Shown: positions 22,246 through 30,361 of the stretch, piece after piece
Layout of the letters: the number at the start of each line of letters is the position of its first letter
Position numbering within the stretch: the stretch's first letter is position 1
Source: Maridesulfovibrio frigidus DSM 17176
Lineage (GTDB): Bacteria; Desulfobacterota; Desulfovibrionia; Desulfovibrionales; Desulfovibrionaceae
DNA: 64,000 nucleotides
Direction of reading: 5' to 3'
NCBI RefSeq assembly: GCF_000711735.1
Contig: NZ_JONL01000004.1
Location: 62,001-126,000, forward strand
The notes under the pieces: model-generated
Told to the model about the DNA's origin: nothing
The model's input: only the letters and a program-made list of their open reading frames with translations
The model's database searches: none
Position numbers and translations under genes: made by a program

Positions 22246-22755
22246 ATGGAAGTATTGGAAGCAATTCACACCAGAAGAAGTGTCAGAAAGTACGAAGATA
22301 AGCCAGTATCTGAAGAATTGATAAAAGAGCTTTTAAGTGCGGCAATGGTTGCTCCAAGCGCGGGTAACGCTCAGCCTTGGCAGTTTATAGTTGTTGACGA
22401 TCACGAGAAACTTAGCGGTGTTAAAGAGTATAGCCAATATGCCGCAATGGCAGAGCATGCGCCAGTAGCCATAATAATTTGTGGGGATTTGAGCCTTGAA
22501 AAATATCCCGGATATTGGGTTCAGGATTGTTCCGCTGCAACTCAGAATTTGTTATTGGCTGCTCATGGAAAAGGTCTAGGCGCCGTTTGGACGGGCATTT
22601 ATCCCGTGGAAGAAAGAGTTAAAGGATTCTCCGACAATTTTAATTTGCCGGAAAATGTTATTCCGCTAAGTCTTATTGTAATCGGCTGGCCTGTGCATGA
22701 GCAAAAATATAAAGATCGTTACAAAGAAGATCGAGTTCACAAGAATAGTTGGTAG
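22246..22755 (+). CDS. Nitroreductase-family flavoprotein
   Basis: 169 residues, a compact nitroreductase fold that binds FMN as a dimer and uses NAD(P)H to reduce nitro groups, quinones or similar acceptors. Visible motifs are IHTRRSVRKYEDKPVSEE at the N-terminus (FMN phosphate binding), APSAGNAQPWQFIVV (about residue 37), and a late GLGAVWTGIYP with the IGWP segment near residue 145. The start follows GGAGCG. The physiological substrate is unknown. It is a single gene ending at a terminator, and another family member lies at 34887-35429. Confidence 0.9.
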   Translation: MEVLEAIHTRRSVRKYEDKPVSEELIKELLSAAMVAPSAGNAQPWQFIVVDDHEKLSGVKEYSQYAAMAEHAPVAIIICGDLSLEKYPGYWVQDCSAATQNLLLAAHGKGLGAVWTGIYPVEERVKGFSDNFNLPENVIPLSLIVIGWPVHEQKYKDRYKEDRVHKNSW

Positions 22756-22777
22756 AAAGATCAAACATAAATTCATA

Positions 22778-22806
22778 AAGCCTCGCATAATGCGAGGCTT
22801 TTTTTT
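22778..22806 (+). terminator. Terminator after nitroreductase
   Basis: AAGCCTCGCA / TGCGAGGCTT stem (22778-22787 and 22791-22800) with a three-base loop followed by eight T residues. Confidence 0.93.
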
Positions 22807-23118
22807 GCCCAAAATATGATGCCCCTTAAAAGAGCTCTTTTATCGCACCTTGTACTGTATCTTTTTGTCTAAAATTATAATTCTGAATATCTCATATTAC
22901 CTACGCTGATATGTAATGTTTCAAGCTATCCATATTAACAATTGGTTTTATATTTTTATAAGTGATAAACAACTGTAAATAATAACTTTTATTGTGTTTT
23001 ATTTAGCATGTAGAAAATGTCTACCAGATACGGCCATGGCATTGATTAATTTTGTATAAGCTAATTTTCTTTATTTTAAATTATCCGTGTAGTTGCTCAC
23101 TTACGAGGATGAATAATT
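22807..23118. promoter_or_regulatory. Upstream region of the DUF169-ABC operon with palindromes
   Basis: 312 bases without a gene. It contains a perfect 16-bp palindrome TAAAAGAGCTCTTTTA (22827-22842), an inverted repeat GTAGA-N5-TCTAC (23010-23024) about 95 bases before the next start codon, and ATTAC-N12-GTAAT farther upstream. These are candidate operators. No riboswitch could be recognised. Confidence 0.4.
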
Positions 23119-24813
23119 ATGAACTATAATAAGTATATAGATTTTAAAGCTTACAGTGAAAAACTTAGTTGTGCACTCGGATTAAAACGGCAACTTGTGG
23201 GGGTTACTTTTTTTTACAGCCAAAGTGAATATGACTTAGCTGATGATCAGGAAATTAAGGCACCAACATCATATTGTGCCATGGTTAGAATGATGACTCT
23301 TGGACATGCTCGCAAAGCTAAATTTGAACATGTGAGTTGTCCCGGCGCTCAGCGCGCACTCGTCTTTACTCCTGTTGACGAAGAATTTAGGTCCGGAAAA
23401 AGGTACCAGTCACTGGGATTATACAGGGACGTTCAGTGCGCTAAAGAAACAGCGGCAGAAGTCTGCTTGATGAAAGATAAAATTTATGGGTTCTCACTTC
23501 GTCCGCTTTCTACCTGCACAACCCCTCCGCACGTAATTATTTCAATATGTGATCCAAATCAGGCCATGCGTCTGGTTCAGGGCTATATTTATAATTTTGG
23601 ACCTGTTCAGCCTATGGGAAGCATGGGAATGCAGGGAGTCTGCGCTGAGCTGACAGTTCGGCCACATCAGACTCAGGAAATAAATGTTTCACTTCTTTGC
23701 TCAAACACTCGCTACACCTGTGCATGGGAAGATGGAGAGCTTGGTGTAAGTTTGCCTTACAGCGCATTCGTAGAGACGGTAGAAGGTGTAATCAGCACCA
23801 TTAATTCCACTGAATCAGATAAAAAGAAACAAGCGCTTATGAACCGCGCTGATGAAATGAACATGAAAATGGATGTTCAGCTTGGAACAGCATATTATTC
23901 ACCTCCGGTATCTAAAATATCCTCAATATCTAAACACTTAGAAGTCTCTAAAGTATCCCCAAAATCAAAAAATATAGAAAGTTCTACGAAACCATTTTGC
24001 GCGGTTGATAAACTTGAAAATTTATCTATTTCAGTTGAAAATGTGAGCAAAGCGCATTCACTGAAAAGTAACGAAAAAATTCACGTTGTTGATAACATTT
24101 CCCTTGATATTTACGATCAGGAATTCGTGACAATTGTTGGCCCGAGTGGTTGTGGGAAAAGTACACTGCTCAGCCTTATGGCAGGCCTTTCAAAACCTGA
24201 CTCTGGAAATATTATATTTCATGGAAAGAGCGGAGATAAAAGTAACTTCAATCTAGGTTATATATCCCAGATTGATACTCTTTTGCCGTGGAGAACTGTT
24301 CAGGGAAATGTCGAAATAGGGCTAGAAATGCGCGGAGTTCCTAAAGCTGAACGAAAGATAATTGCTGAAAAATTGATGAAGCAGGTTGGGCTGAATGGGT
24401 TTGAAAAAAGTTATCCATTTGAGCTTTCAGGAGGCATGAAAAAAAGGGCGGCTGTAATCCGTACTCTTGCCTACGATCCAGATATTATTTTTATGGATGA
24501 GCCTTTTGTGGGGCTTGATGTCCAGACTCGCGATGAACTTGAGGAAGATATTTTAAAAATTTGGCAGGAACATAAAAAAACTATTGTTCTGGTCACTCAT
24601 GATTTGACTGAAGCTATTACACTTTCCGACCGGGTTATCCTTCTTACAGCTCGCCCCGCTATAATAAAATCAGAATATGAGGTTAACATACCTCGTCCTA
24701 GGTCTGTTGTTGAAACTAAATTTACAGACCGTTTTATCGAACTTCATAAACAAATTTGGCACGACCTTAGTGCTGAAGTTCTTAAATCCTCCAAGGGGAT
24801 AAATAATGAGTAA
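23119..24813 (+). CDS. ABC importer ATPase with N-terminal DUF169 domain
   Basis: 564 residues. Positions 1 to about 245 match the DUF169 (COG2043) type, with several cysteines (SYCAMVRMM, VSCPGAQRA, DVQCAKE, STCTTPP, SICDPNQ) and a glycine-rich GSMGMQGVCAELTV. A low-complexity Ser/Lys linker runs to about 300. An SsuB/TauB/NrtD-type ATPase follows, with Walker A GPSGCGKST near 341, signature LSGGMKKRA near 436, Walker B IIFMDEPF near 455 and the H-loop VTHD near 490. The ATPase energises the downstream permease. The role of DUF169 is unknown; its position suggests substrate sensing or cofactor handling coupled to import. The stop overlaps the permease start by 8 bases. Confidence 0.87.
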   Translation: MNYNKYIDFKAYSEKLSCALGLKRQLVGVTFFYSQSEYDLADDQEIKAPTSYCAMVRMMTLGHARKAKFEHVSCPGAQRALVFTPVDEEFRSGKRYQSLGLYRDVQCAKETAAEVCLMKDKIYGFSLRPLSTCTTPPHVIISICDPNQAMRLVQGYIYNFGPVQPMGSMGMQGVCAELTVRPHQTQEINVSLLCSNTRYTCAWEDGELGVSLPYSAFVETVEGVISTINSTESDKKKQALMNRADEMNMKMDVQLGTAYYSPPVSKISSISKHLEVSKVSPKSKNIESSTKPFCAVDKLENLSISVENVSKAHSLKSNEKIHVVDNISLDIYDQEFVTIVGPSGCGKSTLLSLMAGLSKPDSGNIIFHGKSGDKSNFNLGYISQIDTLLPWRTVQGNVEIGLEMRGVPKAERKIIAEKLMKQVGLNGFEKSYPFELSGGMKKRAAVIRTLAYDPDIIFMDEPFVGLDVQTRDELEEDILKIWQEHKKTIVLVTHDLTEAITLSDRVILLTARPAIIKSEYEVNIPRPRSVVETKFTDRFIELHKQIWHDLSAEVLKSSKGINNE

Positions 24814-25585
24814 CGACAGCAATTTTGAAATAATTCGAAACAGAATTCTAATTTTTGTTATTGTCGCTTCTGCACTTATTTTTTGGGAAATAGGTGCGAA
24901 TATGAAGATTATTAAAACATTTTATGCCAGCCAACCTTCTGCTATTTTTATTGATTTCTATAATTTCATTATGAGCGGCGAAATTTTTATCCATTTAGGA
25001 ATAACACTAAAGGAAGCTAGTTTAGGGCTTTTATTCGGTACTATAGCAGGAATTTCGTGCGGCGTTCTGCTGGGCAGAATTAAGTGGCTAGCTGATTTAT
25101 TTGAACCGATTATCTCCGCGCTTTATGGAATTCCAAAACTTGCTTTAGCTCCAATATTTATTCTCTGGTTCGGGCTGGGCATCGAATCTAAAGTCTTTTT
25201 ATCCGCCATTCTTGTATTTTATCTCGTATTTTTCAGCACCTTTGAAGGTATTAGATCTATCGATTCAAATATTGTGGCAGCTATTAAATTGATGGGTGCA
25301 AACCGTTTTCAAATATTTATGAAAGTAACGCTTCCGTCTTGTATCCCGTGGATAATCACAGGTGTCCGTGGAGGCATAGGAGCATCATTATTAGGTGCCA
25401 TTGTAGGCGAATATATGGGGGCAAGCGCAGGGCTTGGCTGGATGGTTCAGTATGCGACCACCACTTATCAAGTCGATCGAGTTATGTCCTGTATTCTGAC
25501 ACTTCTGCTCATAGGTTTGCTTTTTAATAAAGGGTTAAAATATTGCGAGGCCCGCCTGCTTAGATGGCGGCCCAATAATTGTTAA
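24806..25585 (+). CDS. ABC transporter permease, SsuC/TauC family
   Basis: 259 residues with about six transmembrane helices and the BPD_transp_1 domain. The EAA-like cytoplasmic loop that contacts the ATPase is visible as AIKLMGANRFQIFMKVTLPSCIP near residue 155. The family imports sulfonates, taurine, nitrate, pyrimidines or thiamine precursors, and this sequence alone does not say which. It starts inside the end of the DUF169-ATPase gene, so the two are coupled. The binding protein gene follows after 94 bases. Confidence 0.9.
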   Translation: MSNDSNFEIIRNRILIFVIVASALIFWEIGANMKIIKTFYASQPSAIFIDFYNFIMSGEIFIHLGITLKEASLGLLFGTIAGISCGVLLGRIKWLADLFEPIISALYGIPKLALAPIFILWFGLGIESKVFLSAILVFYLVFFSTFEGIRSIDSNIVAAIKLMGANRFQIFMKVTLPSCIPWIITGVRGGIGASLLGAIVGEYMGASAGLGWMVQYATTTYQVDRVMSCILTLLLIGLLFNKGLKYCEARLLRWRPNNC

Positions 25586-25679
25586 CGGTTGTTAGCTAGA
25601 GTTGGTCAGGGGGTGGACCACTTTACGCAAACTATAATTGAATATTGTATATTAACATTAAAAATCAGGAGAGTTAGGG

Positions 25680-26696
25680 ATGACTAGAAGTAAAATTTCA
25701 TTTGTTGTTGTGATCATGCTGACAATGTTTTTGTCGATGTCTGTGTGTGCAAAAGCCAGTAATACTGAAAAGCCAAAAGAGCTTACAAAAGTAGTATTTG
25801 CTGAAGCTGTACGTGGTGAGGGATGGTTGCCTATTTATCTGGCTCAGGAACTTGGATATTTTAAAGACGAAGGTATTGATCCAAAGTTTGTTACATTTAG
25901 GGATGGTCCTGTTGCTTTGATGAGTCTTTTGAATGGTGATGCTCAGTTTTGTATTATTGGATTTGAGCCAGTACTTATGGCCTTTGATAAAGGTGAAGAA
26001 AGTAAAGTTATCCTGACTACTCTGGATAGCCAGCCATATACTTTTGTTTCCCGCTCTGGACTTAAGGATATTAAAGATTTCAAAGGTAAAGTTGTTTTCG
26101 GAGGAATGGCGGGTTCTGCTCCTTATTATTTCGTAAAAACAGCTCTTAGAAATGCGGGCATTGATCCTGATAAGGAAGTTACTTTTGCAAATCTTAATTA
26201 TGGTGCTGAGCTTGTTGCCATGAGTAAAGGTGATCTTGATGGTGGTTACGTGAGAGCCACAAGATTTGTTCAGGTTGATGAAATAGGCGGGAATGTCCTT
26301 GTTGATGCAACAGACCCAGCGCAGCATAAAAAGATTTATGGATCAGAGCTTTTTCAAGCGACTGTAGTTCAAGTAAGCGATGAGTATATTAAAGAGCATC
26401 CTGAAGTTGTTCAGGGCTTTACTAATGCTGTATACAAGGCAATCAAGTGGCAGAATGCACATAGCGATGCTGAAGTAGCTAAAGTGGTATCTCCGTTCTT
26501 CCCAGGCAGAAACATTGACGCTCCTTTGATCAAAGTTCTTAGACGCTGTCTGTCTGAGGATGGTCAATTTTCTGAGGAAGGATACCGCGCAGTTGTTGAT
26601 TTCTGTATTGCGAACGGCGTGATTAAAAAAGATATTCCAATGTCCGCTTCTGTTGACCAGACTTTCATTAAGAAGGCAAAAGAGCATATTAAATAG
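25680..26696 (+). CDS. Periplasmic substrate-binding protein, SsuA/TauA/NMT1 type
   Basis: 338 residues with a cleavable signal peptide (hydrophobic core VVVIMLTMFLSMSVC, likely cut after AKA). The mature part has the NMT1/SsuA-like two-lobe pattern: FAEAVRGEGWLPIYLAQELGYFKDEG at the start, then LLNGDAQFCIIGFEPVL and the second-lobe GGMAGSAPYYF. It captures the ligand for the preceding permease and ATPase. The ligand is unknown. Its own AGGAG lies 10 bases upstream, and the 94-base gap has a weak GGTC/GACC hairpin, which may allow higher expression of this component, as is common for binding proteins. Confidence 0.9.
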   Translation: MTRSKISFVVVIMLTMFLSMSVCAKASNTEKPKELTKVVFAEAVRGEGWLPIYLAQELGYFKDEGIDPKFVTFRDGPVALMSLLNGDAQFCIIGFEPVLMAFDKGEESKVILTTLDSQPYTFVSRSGLKDIKDFKGKVVFGGMAGSAPYYFVKTALRNAGIDPDKEVTFANLNYGAELVAMSKGDLDGGYVRATRFVQVDEIGGNVLVDATDPAQHKKIYGSELFQATVVQVSDEYIKEHPEVVQGFTNAVYKAIKWQNAHSDAEVAKVVSPFFPGRNIDAPLIKVLRRCLSEDGQFSEEGYRAVVDFCIANGVIKKDIPMSASVDQTFIKKAKEHIK

Positions 26697-26734
26697 TATT
26701 TGTCGTGATCTTTATTCTTTAAAAATATTGCTAT

Positions 26735-26766
26735 TAAAAAAGCCCGTCATTATGACGGGCTTTTTT
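26735..26766. terminator. Bidirectional terminator
   Basis: A-rich arm plus AGCCCGTC / GACGGGCT stem and T run (26735-26766). It lies between the convergent binding-protein gene and dienelactone hydrolase gene and can serve both. Confidence 0.92.
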
Positions 26767-26805
26767 AATACAAAAAATATATTGATAGTAGTTTAGATAT
26801 ATTTG

Positions 26806-27549
26806 CTAAAACCACTCCTTCAAAGCCTTCAAAATTATATCCCACGCTTCCTCGGCTCTATTTGAATCAAATTCTGGATTATCAGGATTTGCAAAGCCGT
26901 GCTGGACGTTATTAAAACGAATCATCGACCATTCTACTTCAGCTTCGTCCATCTCATTGGTAAACATTTCAGCGTGTTTTTCGGGCACCACAGGATCATT
27001 TTCCACATGGATAGTGATTACTTCAGCTTTAATTCTACCGCGCTCTGCGGGATGAGTTGTGTCCAAATATCCGTAAACGCTGATTGCTCCAATTAATGCG
27101 GATTCTGAATTTATATTACCTTGATCAACGCAACGAGCCAGTTCAAGAACCGCGCCCCCTCCGAACGAAAATCCTAAACCAGCAATCCTTGTAATATCCA
27201 CTTCCTGCTGTGCAATAAGGGCCTCAAAGAATGCTTTTGCGCGTTCTCGCATTAGTAAACGGTCATCACGGAAAACTCGGTGAAACTTGTTAGCCTCATC
27301 AACATTTTGGGGTCTGTTGTCTGGTCCGTAAAAATCTGCCGCGAATACTGCATAACCCGCACGGGATAGTCGTCTTGCGTGCTCTAAGGTGGGTTCATTT
27401 AAACCTGTATATTCATGAATTAGCAGAATAGTGGGGAATGGTCCGGTCCCTTGCGGCAGCACAAGAACGCTTTCAAGTTTGGTCCCAGTGTGCTCGTGAT
27501 GAATAATTCTTTCGTGAATCACTTTTTGAAATTTTTCCACGTTGAGCAT
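26806..27549 (-). CDS. Dienelactone hydrolase family protein
   Basis: 247 residues with the alpha/beta-hydrolase fold of dienelactone hydrolases. After a strand-rich N-terminus comes LLIHEYTGLN (oxyanion region, about residue 42). The nucleophile elbow is GLGFSFGGGAVLE (about residue 124); the family usually has cysteine here and this protein has serine. The catalytic aspartate is in VENDPVVPEKHAE (about 180) and the histidine in NVQHGFANP (about 215). It probably hydrolyses a small ester or lactone in the cytoplasm, substrate unknown. It starts 2 bases after the stop of the CDF transporter gene, so both belong to one minus-strand operon. Confidence 0.87.
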   Translation of the reverse strand: MLNVEKFQKVIHERIIHHEHTGTKLESVLVLPQGTGPFPTILLIHEYTGLNEPTLEHARRLSRAGYAVFAADFYGPDNRPQNVDEANKFHRVFRDDRLLMRERAKAFFEALIAQQEVDITRIAGLGFSFGGGAVLELARCVDQGNINSESALIGAISVYGYLDTTHPAERGRIKAEVITIHVENDPVVPEKHAEMFTNEMDEAEVEWSMIRFNNVQHGFANPDNPEFDSNRAEEAWDIILKALKEWF

Positions 27550-27551
27550 CT

Positions 27552-28487
27552 CTAAGAATTATTATTTTTAATCATAAATCCGCATAATCCGCCGACTTCA
27601 TCGCAATCGTATGAAGCTTTATCCTCTTCAGGTTCAACGTGAATTGTTACGCGGCAGTTGTTGAGTTCATCTTTGATGCAGGATTCGATTTTATTGCATA
27701 AGGTGTGTGATTTATTAATGGTTACTTCACCGGGTAGAAGCAGGTGAAAGTCGATGAACCTTTGAGATCCTGCTTTGCGGGTCCTTAGTCCATGGTAGAT
27801 AGTTTCTTGCCCAGCGGAATCTCTGATGGCTTTATCAATAATATTAAGTTCAGATTGTGGGAGTGCGTTGTCCATCAATCCAGAATATGATTTTTTAATT
27901 AAATAAAAACCGGTGAAAATAATATTTCCTGCCATTATGACGGCAATGATGGGGTCAAGAATCGCCCAAGATGGCGGAGTGAAGAGCATGACACCTAGGC
28001 CGAGTACAAGCCCTATTGAGGTCCAAACATCCGTTAAAAGATGCTTGGCGTCAGCTTCAAGTGTAATTGAATCGTGTTTTTTAGCTCCCTTAAGCATGAT
28101 CTTGGCGGTAACAAAGTTCACCACCGAGGATAGGATAGCTATAATTAGACCGAAGCCTAAATTTGTAGGAACGGAGGGAGATATGAATCTATCGATAGAA
28201 GCATATATAATACCCACGGCGGCAATTAGAATCAGCATTCCTTCTGCCCCACTTGAAAAATATTCAGCTTTACCATGACCATAGGTGTGGTTGGGGTCGG
28301 CAGGTTTAAGGGCCATGGTCAGTGCACCCAAAGCAAGGATTCCAGCCACAAGATTAACTACTGTTTCCATGGCGTCTGAAAGCAGCCCCACGGAATCAGT
28401 GATGTGCCATGCCCAGAATTTAAGGATCAGAGTTATTATAGAAGCGGCAATGGAATAATAAATATATTTTTTAGGTGATTCTGACAT
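27552..28487 (-). CDS. Cation diffusion facilitator metal exporter
   Basis: 311 residues with six transmembrane helices and a cytoplasmic C-terminal domain, the CDF/FieF architecture. Metal-site motifs are DSVGLLSDAMETVVN in helix 2 and DAKHLLTDVWTS in helix 5. The loop HTYGHGKAEYFSSG between helices 2 and 3 is the CDF signature. The usual first histidine of the HD-HD site is replaced by aspartate (DSVG, DAKHLLTD), which in this family occurs in iron/zinc-type or manganese-type exporters. It ends with a small cysteine-containing tail (SYDCDEVGGLCGF). Proton-driven export of a divalent metal is expected. Confidence 0.9.
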   Translation of the reverse strand: MSESPKKYIYYSIAASIITLILKFWAWHITDSVGLLSDAMETVVNLVAGILALGALTMALKPADPNHTYGHGKAEYFSSGAEGMLILIAAVGIIYASIDRFISPSVPTNLGFGLIIAILSSVVNFVTAKIMLKGAKKHDSITLEADAKHLLTDVWTSIGLVLGLGVMLFTPPSWAILDPIIAVIMAGNIIFTGFYLIKKSYSGLMDNALPQSELNIIDKAIRDSAGQETIYHGLRTRKAGSQRFIDFHLLLPGEVTINKSHTLCNKIESCIKDELNNCRVTIHVEPEEDKASYDCDEVGGLCGFMIKNNNS

Positions 28488-28697
28488 AGTTTCAACTTAA
28501 TTATGGTTAATAAATTTAATGATCAATTAGAGATAATTACCACTGGAATATTGCCCTTAGCAAGGTGCTTTAGGATATTTAACTTATAGGGCGATGGGTA
28601 AAGGTTAATTGTATAAATATCTTTCCATGGAGCGCACGGTTATATATGTTCTTAAAAAATATTAACAGTTCGTTAGTTTTTTTATAAGGAGAATATT

Positions 28698-29786
28698 ATG
28701 AATTTGATTTTATCTTTTGTTTCAATATGCGCATTAGCAATAATGGGGTCTTTTATGGCCGTTTTTCCGGCACAAGCGTGTACTGGAATCACTCTCGAAG
28801 CTAAAAATAAAGATGTTGTTTATGCCAGAACTCTGGAGTGGGCAGAGTCTTTGGAATCAAAGGTTATTACCATTCCGCGCGGAATGGCTTATAAAAGTAC
28901 GCCTCCGAAGAATGTAAAAGGAATAAATTGGAAAAGTAAATACGGTGTGGTCGGATCGAATGTATTTGGTCAGCCAATTGTTTTGGATGGTATGAATGAA
29001 AAAGGACTTCACGTAGGTCTGTTCTTTCTTCCTGAATACACTGAATATCAGAAATCTAAGTCTGGAGTTCCAGCACTGGCATCATGGGAAGTTCCTGTGT
29101 GGCTTCTTACCTCATTTGCAACTGTAGATGAAGCTGTGGCGGCATTAAAAACAGTGCAAGTCTGGGGAGCTCCTCTCGCTGGTACGGATGCAGACCCGAC
29201 ATATCATTTTTCAATTACTGATTCATCTGGCGGAAGCGTTGTTGTTGAATATGTAAAGGGTGAGCTAAATATTCATGAAAATATGCTGGGTGTTATTACC
29301 AATTCACCTACTTTTGATTGGCATCAAACGAACCTTTCAAATTACGTAAATTTATCCGCAACAAATGTTCATCCTTTAGATGTTAAAAGCAAATCCATCG
29401 CTCCATTCGGGCAGGGTTCAGGTATGCACGGGCTTCCCGGAGACATAACTCCGCCATCAAGGTTTGTTCGCGCTGCGGTGTACACTTCATCTGTTTTACC
29501 CAGTGAAAACGGAGCAGCAGCTGTTAAGCAGGCTGTGCGTATTATGAATGCATTTTATATTGTCGAAGGATTTTCGAAAGAAGTGCAAAATGGTAAAACA
29601 CTTTATGATCATACTTTATGGACTACAGTTTCAGACCTTGCCAATAAAGTTTATTACTTCTGTGATTACGAAGGATTATCATGGCTTTCAGTTGATATGA
29701 AAAATGTTGATTTTACCGGTAAGAAAGTGAAGTCTATATCCATGACTGGTGAGTTTGCTAAGGATGTTAGCAAGAATTTGAAATAG
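28698..29786 (+). CDS. Exported choloylglycine-hydrolase-family (Ntn) amidase
   Basis: 362 residues. A signal peptide (about residues 1-27) ends FPAQA, directly followed by CTGITL, so cleavage would expose cysteine 28 as the N-terminal nucleophile of the Ntn-hydrolase fold. ARTLEW about 20 residues later is the conserved arginine motif of bile salt hydrolases and penicillin V acylases. NSPTFDWHQTNLSNY near 200 supplies the expected asparagine. In a sulfate reducer the natural substrate is more likely an N-acyl amide such as an acyl-homoserine lactone or N-acyl amino acid than bile salt. It acts in the periplasm. AAGGAG precedes the start. The cupin gene follows after 47 bases. Confidence 0.88.
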   Translation: MNLILSFVSICALAIMGSFMAVFPAQACTGITLEAKNKDVVYARTLEWAESLESKVITIPRGMAYKSTPPKNVKGINWKSKYGVVGSNVFGQPIVLDGMNEKGLHVGLFFLPEYTEYQKSKSGVPALASWEVPVWLLTSFATVDEAVAALKTVQVWGAPLAGTDADPTYHFSITDSSGGSVVVEYVKGELNIHENMLGVITNSPTFDWHQTNLSNYVNLSATNVHPLDVKSKSIAPFGQGSGMHGLPGDITPPSRFVRAAVYTSSVLPSENGAAAVKQAVRIMNAFYIVEGFSKEVQNGKTLYDHTLWTTVSDLANKVYYFCDYEGLSWLSVDMKNVDFTGKKVKSISMTGEFAKDVSKNLK

Positions 29787-29833
29787 GCGCAGGTTAATTT
29801 TACTGCCGTAAGTAATGATTTTGGGAGAATGAT

Positions 29834-30175
29834 ATGAAGATGGATGAGATTCCTTTTTGCACCACTGATTGGAATAATGTCGAAAAGACAGAGCATAAGG
29901 GAGAAACTGGTGTCGCTTACTGGCGAACACGTTTATTCGGTCCTTCTGATAATCAGATGAGGGTGCGCATGGTAGAGTACTCGGCTGGGTACTTAGCTGA
30001 TCATTGGTGTAGTAAAGGGCATGTATTGTTTTGTATGGCAGGGCAGCTTGAAACAACACTTGAAGATGGTAGAAAGTTTACGCTGACTCCCGGAATGAGC
30101 TATCAAGTTGCGGATAACGCAGAAGCACATCAGTCATATACTGAAGGTGGAGCAACTTTATTTGTTGTGGATTAG
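29834..30175 (+). CDS. DHCW-motif cupin protein
   Basis: 113 residues forming one small cupin barrel. The ADHWC segment near residue 55 and the HVLFCMAGQLET and DNAEAHQSY strands provide the putative metal ligands. It belongs to the small cupins annotated by a DHCW motif, of unknown function. It follows the Ntn-hydrolase gene on the same strand and is closed by a terminator, so the two may form an operon. Its ribosome-binding site is GGGAG. Confidence 0.85.
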   Translation: MKMDEIPFCTTDWNNVEKTEHKGETGVAYWRTRLFGPSDNQMRVRMVEYSAGYLADHWCSKGHVLFCMAGQLETTLEDGRKFTLTPGMSYQVADNAEAHQSYTEGGATLFVVD

Positions 30176-30210
30176 CAAACTAATCTGAAGAATTCAGTAG
30201 TATATATTAG

Positions 30211-30242
30211 AAAAGGCCGTTCCATCTGGAACGGCCTTTTTG
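30211..30242. terminator. Bidirectional terminator
   Basis: AAAAGGCCGTTCCA / TGGAACGGCCTTTT (30211-30224 and 30227-30240), a perfect 14-bp inverted repeat with T runs on both strands, between the convergent cupin gene and MetS-type gene. Confidence 0.93.
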
Positions 30243-30262
30243 CTTGTATTTATGAATGGGTA

Positions 30263-30358
30263 CTATTTGTTTTTAAGAGCGATTCTGAAACAAACTATTG
30301 CGCCGCCCCAAGTGATAACTAGACCGAAAACCATCATGATTATTGCGCCTGTAGTCAT
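30263..30358 (-). CDS. MetS-type small subunit of the NSS transporter
   Basis: A 31-residue protein starting MTTGAIIMMVFGL and ending RIALKNK, almost entirely one transmembrane helix with TWGG in the middle. It starts 3 bases after the stop of the sodium-dependent transporter gene and has AGGAG upstream, overlapping that stop region. The pattern and position match the MetS-type small subunits that accompany bacterial NSS methionine/alanine transporters such as MetPS of Corynebacterium, where the small protein is required for transport. It is easily missed by gene finders because of its length. Confidence 0.85.
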   Translation of the reverse strand: MTTGAIIMMVFGLVITWGGAIVCFRIALKNK

Positions 30359-30361
30359 TGT

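Noticed and set aside
25698-26327. A 209-codon minus-strand frame
   Set aside because: It runs antisense to the binding-protein gene, which has a signal peptide and family motifs.
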